Assembly (NCBI GenBank): GCA_947372365.1
Contig: CANBTK010000043.1
Location: 1 to 9,054, forward strand
Length of the DNA: 9,054 nucleotides
Origin: Flavipsychrobacter stenotrophus
GTDB lineage: Bacteria > Bacteroidota > Bacteroidia > Chitinophagales > Chitinophagaceae
Direction of reading: 5' to 3'
Shown here one piece after another: positions 6,571-9,054 of this stretch. Made by a program: the position numbers and the translations under genes. The notes under the pieces are model-generated. The model searched no databases, was not told the origin of the DNA, and worked only from the letters and a program-made list of their open reading frames with translations. Each line of letters opens with the position of its first letter. Position 1 is the first letter of the stretch.

Positions 6571-7428
6571 GTGCGCAATTTTATTCTCATCATACGCCGC
6601 TTTTTTAACCTCATATTATTTGCAGGGCTGGAGATTATTTGCTTTATACTTATAGCGCATTCCCATACCCTGCAGGGCGATGATATTGTTAGCTCAGCCA
6701 ACACCGCCACCGGCCTTATCTATAAGAAACAAACCGACCTGTTTTACTACATAAGCCTGGGCAAGATGAATGACAGCCTGCTGAGCGATAACGTAAGGCT
6801 GCGTAAAATTGTAGACCAGTACCGCACACTGGATACCTTGCGCGATAGCTTTGTGCACAAAGCGCTGGTAAATACAGATACTACTGTACATGTTATAAAG
6901 TATGCCGACTATGTTTACCGCACTGCTAAGGTCATCAACAATTCGGTTGATGGTATCAACAACTACATTACTATTGACAGGGGATCTAAGCATGGCATTG
7001 CCAAAGGCATGAGCGTTATATCCAGTACCGGGCTTGTGGGCAGGGTGGAGTATGTATCGGCTAACTTCGCCTGCATCCTTTCTATACTCAGTAATAAGCA
7101 GCAGGTGAGCGCCAAGCTAAAGGACGGCACGTTTAAGTCAACCGTTTGGGATAATGAACACCCGGAAACCTTCCTGATGAAGGATATGCCGCCTGAGCTA
7201 AAGGTGAAACGCGGCGACTCCGTGTTTACCACATCGTTCGGCAGCGTGTTCCCGCCCGATGTGCTTATTGGGCGCGTAGCCAAAATAGAAATGAATAAGA
7301 AAAACGGTAAACAGCAATTATTCCTTACCCCGGCCACCAACTTCAGGAACCTGCAATATGTGTATGTGCTTGAAAACCTGTTGGCTGCCGAGCAAAAGCA
7401 ACTGGAAGAATTACCCGCAAAAAAATAG
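6571..7428 (+). CDS. mreC: Rod shape-determining protein MreC (GTG start)
   Basis: MreC, 285 residues. It is a single-pass inner-membrane protein whose periplasmic part forms filaments and activates the elongasome synthase pair PBP2-RodA while linking it to MreB through MreD. An N-terminal transmembrane helix spans about residues 9-30 (after MRNFILIIRRF). A predicted helical/coiled-coil part follows (about 55-95, with the charged run LSDNVRLRKIVDQYRTL). The periplasmic beta-barrel MreC domain spans about 117-270 (TAKVINNSVDGINNYITIDRG, HGIAKGMSVIS, GLVGRV, GRVAKI, YVLENL). The start is GTG: upstream in frame there is a TAA at 6514-6516 and no ATG, GTG or TTG after it, and the N-terminus from this GTG fits the family. 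The six T directly before the GTG belong to a hairpin-plus-T-run, so expression relative to mreB may be reduced or controlled there. The C-terminus is a short charged tail. Confidence 0.95.
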   Translation: MRNFILIIRRFFNLILFAGLEIICFILIAHSHTLQGDDIVSSANTATGLIYKKQTDLFYYISLGKMNDSLLSDNVRLRKIVDQYRTLDTLRDSFVHKALVNTDTTVHVIKYADYVYRTAKVINNSVDGINNYITIDRGSKHGIAKGMSVISSTGLVGRVEYVSANFACILSILSNKQQVSAKLKDGTFKSTVWDNEHPETFLMKDMPPELKVKRGDSVFTTSFGSVFPPDVLIGRVAKIEMNKKNGKQQLFLTPATNFRNLQYVYVLENLLAAEQKQLEELPAKK

Positions 7429-7430
7429 CA

Positions 7431-7973
7431 ATGAATATTTACTTAAAGAACATTTTGCGTTTTTGTGTCATTATTTTGCTGCAGGTATTCATCCTCAACA
7501 AGATAACGCTGCACTGGTTTACCCAGCCCGCAGGCGCGTTGTTCAACCCGTTTATTTATCCCCTGTTTATACTGCTGCTGCCGTTTGAAACCCCTGTATG
7601 GGTGTTGCTTGTCCTGGGTTTTTCGCTGGGTGTTACTGTCGATACTTTTATGACCACTGCGGGCATGCACGCCTGCGCTACTGTGCTTATTGCTTACCTG
7701 CGTACCAATGTGCTGAACGCACTTATGCCCCGCAACCTTTCGGAATACATTAACCAGCAGCCTTCTATCAAAAATATGGGTTGGTCGCCCTTCCTGGTGT
7801 ATAGTGGCTTCCTTATGCTGCTGCACCACAGCGTGTACTTTTCTATTGAGTCGTGGAGTGCGTCCAGCTTTGGGCCGTTATTGCTAAAAATAGTGGCCAG
7901 CTTTGTTACCTCTATGCTGTTTATTATAGTGTACATATTACTTTTTACGCGCCAGAATGTAACCAGGGCCTAG
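7431..7973 (+). CDS. mreD: Rod shape-determining membrane protein MreD
   Basis: MreD-like integral membrane protein, 180 residues, near the family's usual 160-180. Hydrophobic segments lie at about 9-25, 40-53, 56-71, 79-95, 119-138 and 149-173, giving five to six helices, and it ends with a polar RQNVTRA tail. The segment GVTVDTFMTTAGMHACATVLIAYL (67-90) carries the Asp followed by G-x-H that is typical of MreD. It is a component of the elongasome that bridges MreB to MreC and the peptidoglycan synthases in the inner membrane. Its ATG is only 2 nt after the mreC stop (TAG-CA-ATG), so the two genes are almost certainly cotranscribed and translationally coupled. Identification rests on position as well as sequence, because MreD proteins diverge strongly. 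Confidence 0.92.
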   Translation: MNIYLKNILRFCVIILLQVFILNKITLHWFTQPAGALFNPFIYPLFILLLPFETPVWVLLVLGFSLGVTVDTFMTTAGMHACATVLIAYLRTNVLNALMPRNLSEYINQQPSIKNMGWSPFLVYSGFLMLLHHSVYFSIESWSASSFGPLLLKIVASFVTSMLFIIVYILLFTRQNVTRA

Positions 7974-7997
7974 CCTCACTATTATGATAACAAGTTG

Positions 7998-8013
7998 GTA
8001 ATTTTTCAATTAC
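7998..8013. repeat. Short AT-rich inverted repeat after mreD
   Basis: GTAATT-TTTC-AATTAC, a perfect 6-bp stem with a 4-nt loop, 24 nt past the mreD stop, followed more loosely by CTTAATCCTGTTTTTCG. It is too AT-rich to be a convincing intrinsic terminator. It could be a weak terminator, a processing hairpin or chance. No clear promoter is visible before the next gene, so read-through from mreBCD is possible. Confidence 0.25.
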
Positions 8014-8065
8014 TTAATCCTGTTTTTCGTTTAAAAAGCTGAAATTTACAACTAACTGATCCGTT

Positions 8066-8617
8066 ATGAGAAATGTAATCTTCTTCCTCGCCATCCTTGG
8101 TTTTATAATGCCTGCCACTGTTTTTGGCCAGGTGCCCCCTGTAAAGCATGCGTCGGCCGAAGTAAAGGAAAAGCAGCGCGAGCGTGCAGACTATAAAGAT
8201 TTCCGCAAACAGATAATGCTGCTGAAGGAGTATGCAGACGAGAAAAAGAAAATACCTAAACTGGCAAAGGATAGCAAGGAGCAGGTAAAAATTATTGCGA
8301 GTATTGACTCTATAGATGGTGGCGACGAAATTAAAACACTTACTGGCTATATAACCCAGCAAATAGGCGACAACAGCGTTAACGCTTACGAACTCACTTA
8401 CGACCGCGCAACTAAGAAGATAACTGCAGTTAAGAAAACAGGTGATGGCGTAGAGCCTGAAGTTGCTGAAGCAAAGGAAAAACCAGCCGCTAAAGAAGCT
8501 ACTAAGAAGAAGCCAGCCACAGCTAAAAAGAAGGACGAAGACGGCGACGACGAGGAAGAAGCCGACGAGCCTGAAGATAAACCATCAAAAACTACTAAGA
8601 AAGGCGACGCTGAATAG
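8066..8617 (+). CDS. Hypothetical exported protein with charged Lys/Glu/Asp-rich tail
   Basis: I do not recognise a family. The protein has 183 residues. Residues 1-21 are a clear Sec signal peptide (MRN, hydrophobic core, TVFG before QVPP) with no lipobox cysteine, so a soluble periplasmic or secreted protein is expected. Residues about 30-75 are a charged helical stretch (VKEKQRERADYKDFRKQ). Residues 76-125 look like a small beta-containing domain (TLTGYITQQIGD, NAYELTYDRATKKITAV). From about 130 to the end it is low-complexity and disordered: first A/K/E-rich, then an acidic block DEDGDDEEEADEPED (157-171), then a basic Ser/Thr/Lys end. Such a polyampholyte tail could contact peptidoglycan, lipopolysaccharide or nucleic acid, but nothing shows which. 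It follows mreD by 92 nt on the same strand without a clear promoter, so it may be the fourth gene of the transcript. A link to cell shape is only a guess from position. Confidence 0.85.
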   Translation: MRNVIFFLAILGFIMPATVFGQVPPVKHASAEVKEKQRERADYKDFRKQIMLLKEYADEKKKIPKLAKDSKEQVKIIASIDSIDGGDEIKTLTGYITQQIGDNSVNAYELTYDRATKKITAVKKTGDGVEPEVAEAKEKPAAKEATKKKPATAKKKDEDGDDEEEADEPEDKPSKTTKKGDAE

Positions 8618-8629
8618 CAGCCCGCTTAT

Positions 8630-8995
8630 TTAGAAATACCTGCCATCGCCATAAAGGTAACCGAACAACAAGCATGTAAGCAGGAAGTAGATAATGAGCA
8701 TTATGTACTTTGTCTTTATCTGCCCCACAATGTCAAGCATCTTGGGCGGTACCACACGGGTATTGATAAAGAAAAGGGCCGCTGCTGTAAGTACTATAAA
8801 AGGGCGGTGAAGGTTGGTTTGGAAAATGATACTTAAAAAACCTGTTGGCGCAATTTCTTTTGTCAGTTCCACAATGCCTTTCAGTACTATTACGTGCATT
8901 ATTGTATTCACTGTCAGTGAAAAGTAGTAGGAAAACTTCTTCGCACCGGTAATAATATACATCAACTTAAATGCCTCTAGCGTCAGCGGTCTCAT
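8630..8995 (-). CDS. Hypothetical small integral membrane protein, three helices
   Basis: A 121-residue protein I cannot assign to a family. Hydrophobic segments at about 24-44 (FSLTVNTIMHVIVLKG), 65-79 (PFIVLTAAALFFINT) and 96-115 (KYIMLIIYFLLTCLLFGYLYG) make it a likely three-pass inner-membrane protein. Basic residues cluster in the N-terminal part (K10, K19, K20) and between helices 2 and 3 (R80, K85, K94, K96), where RVVPPKMLDIVGQIK stands out. The start ATG has an AT-rich leader and no Shine-Dalgarno. The upstream sequence to the window edge holds a 17-nt inverted repeat, TGCAAT-GCATT-ATTGCA (9029-9045), about 35 nt before the start, which could be regulatory. It converges on the 8066-8617 gene, with only 12 bp between the two stop codons and no terminator in that gap. 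Confidence 0.8.
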   Translation of the reverse strand: MRPLTLEAFKLMYIITGAKKFSYYFSLTVNTIMHVIVLKGIVELTKEIAPTGFLSIIFQTNLHRPFIVLTAAALFFINTRVVPPKMLDIVGQIKTKYIMLIIYFLLTCLLFGYLYGDGRYF

Positions 8996-9028
8996 ATCGG
9001 CGGCGAAGTTACAATTTTTAATATACCC

Positions 9029-9045
9029 TGCAATGCATTATTGCA
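9029..9045. repeat. Inverted repeat upstream of the small membrane-protein gene
   Basis: TGCAAT and ATTGCA (6-bp perfect arms, 5-nt spacer), lying 34 bp upstream of the ATG at 8995 on the minus strand. Its position suits an operator, but there is no exact TAnnTTTG motif nearby and the window ends at 9054, so the promoter cannot be judged. Confidence 0.25.
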
Positions 9046-9054
9046 TAATAAACC

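Overview
The window comes from a bacterium of the phylum Bacteroidota, most likely a Chitinophagales-type lineage. Three things support this. A very large exported protein ends in a type IX secretion (T9SS) type A sorting domain, which is a Bacteroidota system. Gene starts have AT-rich leaders without clear Shine-Dalgarno sequences, and promoter-like motifs match the Bacteroidota -7 consensus TAnnTTTG. The MreB and MreC sequences also have the Bacteroidota look. The order-level placement is inference.

Left end (1-731): a small, AT-rich, minus-strand gene of unknown function (43-288) is followed by about 440 bp without a convincing gene. That gap holds a REP-like 28-bp imperfect palindrome (450-529). 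It also holds three copies of a 26-30 bp motif, two direct and one inverted, whose outermost pair encloses the palindrome like the ends of a small non-autonomous element. A strong intrinsic terminator (671-704, minus strand) closes the next gene.

Centre (732-4856, minus strand): one giant gene for a secreted, cell-surface or released protein. It has a signal peptide, an acidic N-terminal region, a beta-propeller region with about ten Asp-box/BNR motifs, a PKD domain, a LamG-like domain, an unassigned beta-rich region and a T9SS type A C-terminal domain.

Divergent intergenic region (4857-5403): it carries candidate promoters for both directions and several short palindromes, two of them close to -7-like motifs.

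Right half (5404-7973, plus strand): mreB, mreC and mreD, the rod-shape/elongasome scaffold genes. A terminator-like GC-rich hairpin plus T-run sits directly against the GTG start of mreC. The mrdA (PBP2) and rodA genes that often follow mreD in Bacteroidota are not there. Instead comes a small exported protein with a highly charged Lys/Glu/Asp tail (8066-8617). A convergent minus-strand gene for a three-helix membrane protein (8630-8995) ends 12 bp from it.

MreB, MreC and MreD together would position peptidoglycan synthesis along the cell. The giant T9SS protein is transcribed divergently and has no evident functional tie to them. I found no RNA genes, CRISPR arrays, transposase genes or phage genes. 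No clearly new multi-gene system is visible. The most interesting items are the repeat cluster at 310-660 and the hairpin at the mreB-mreC junction.
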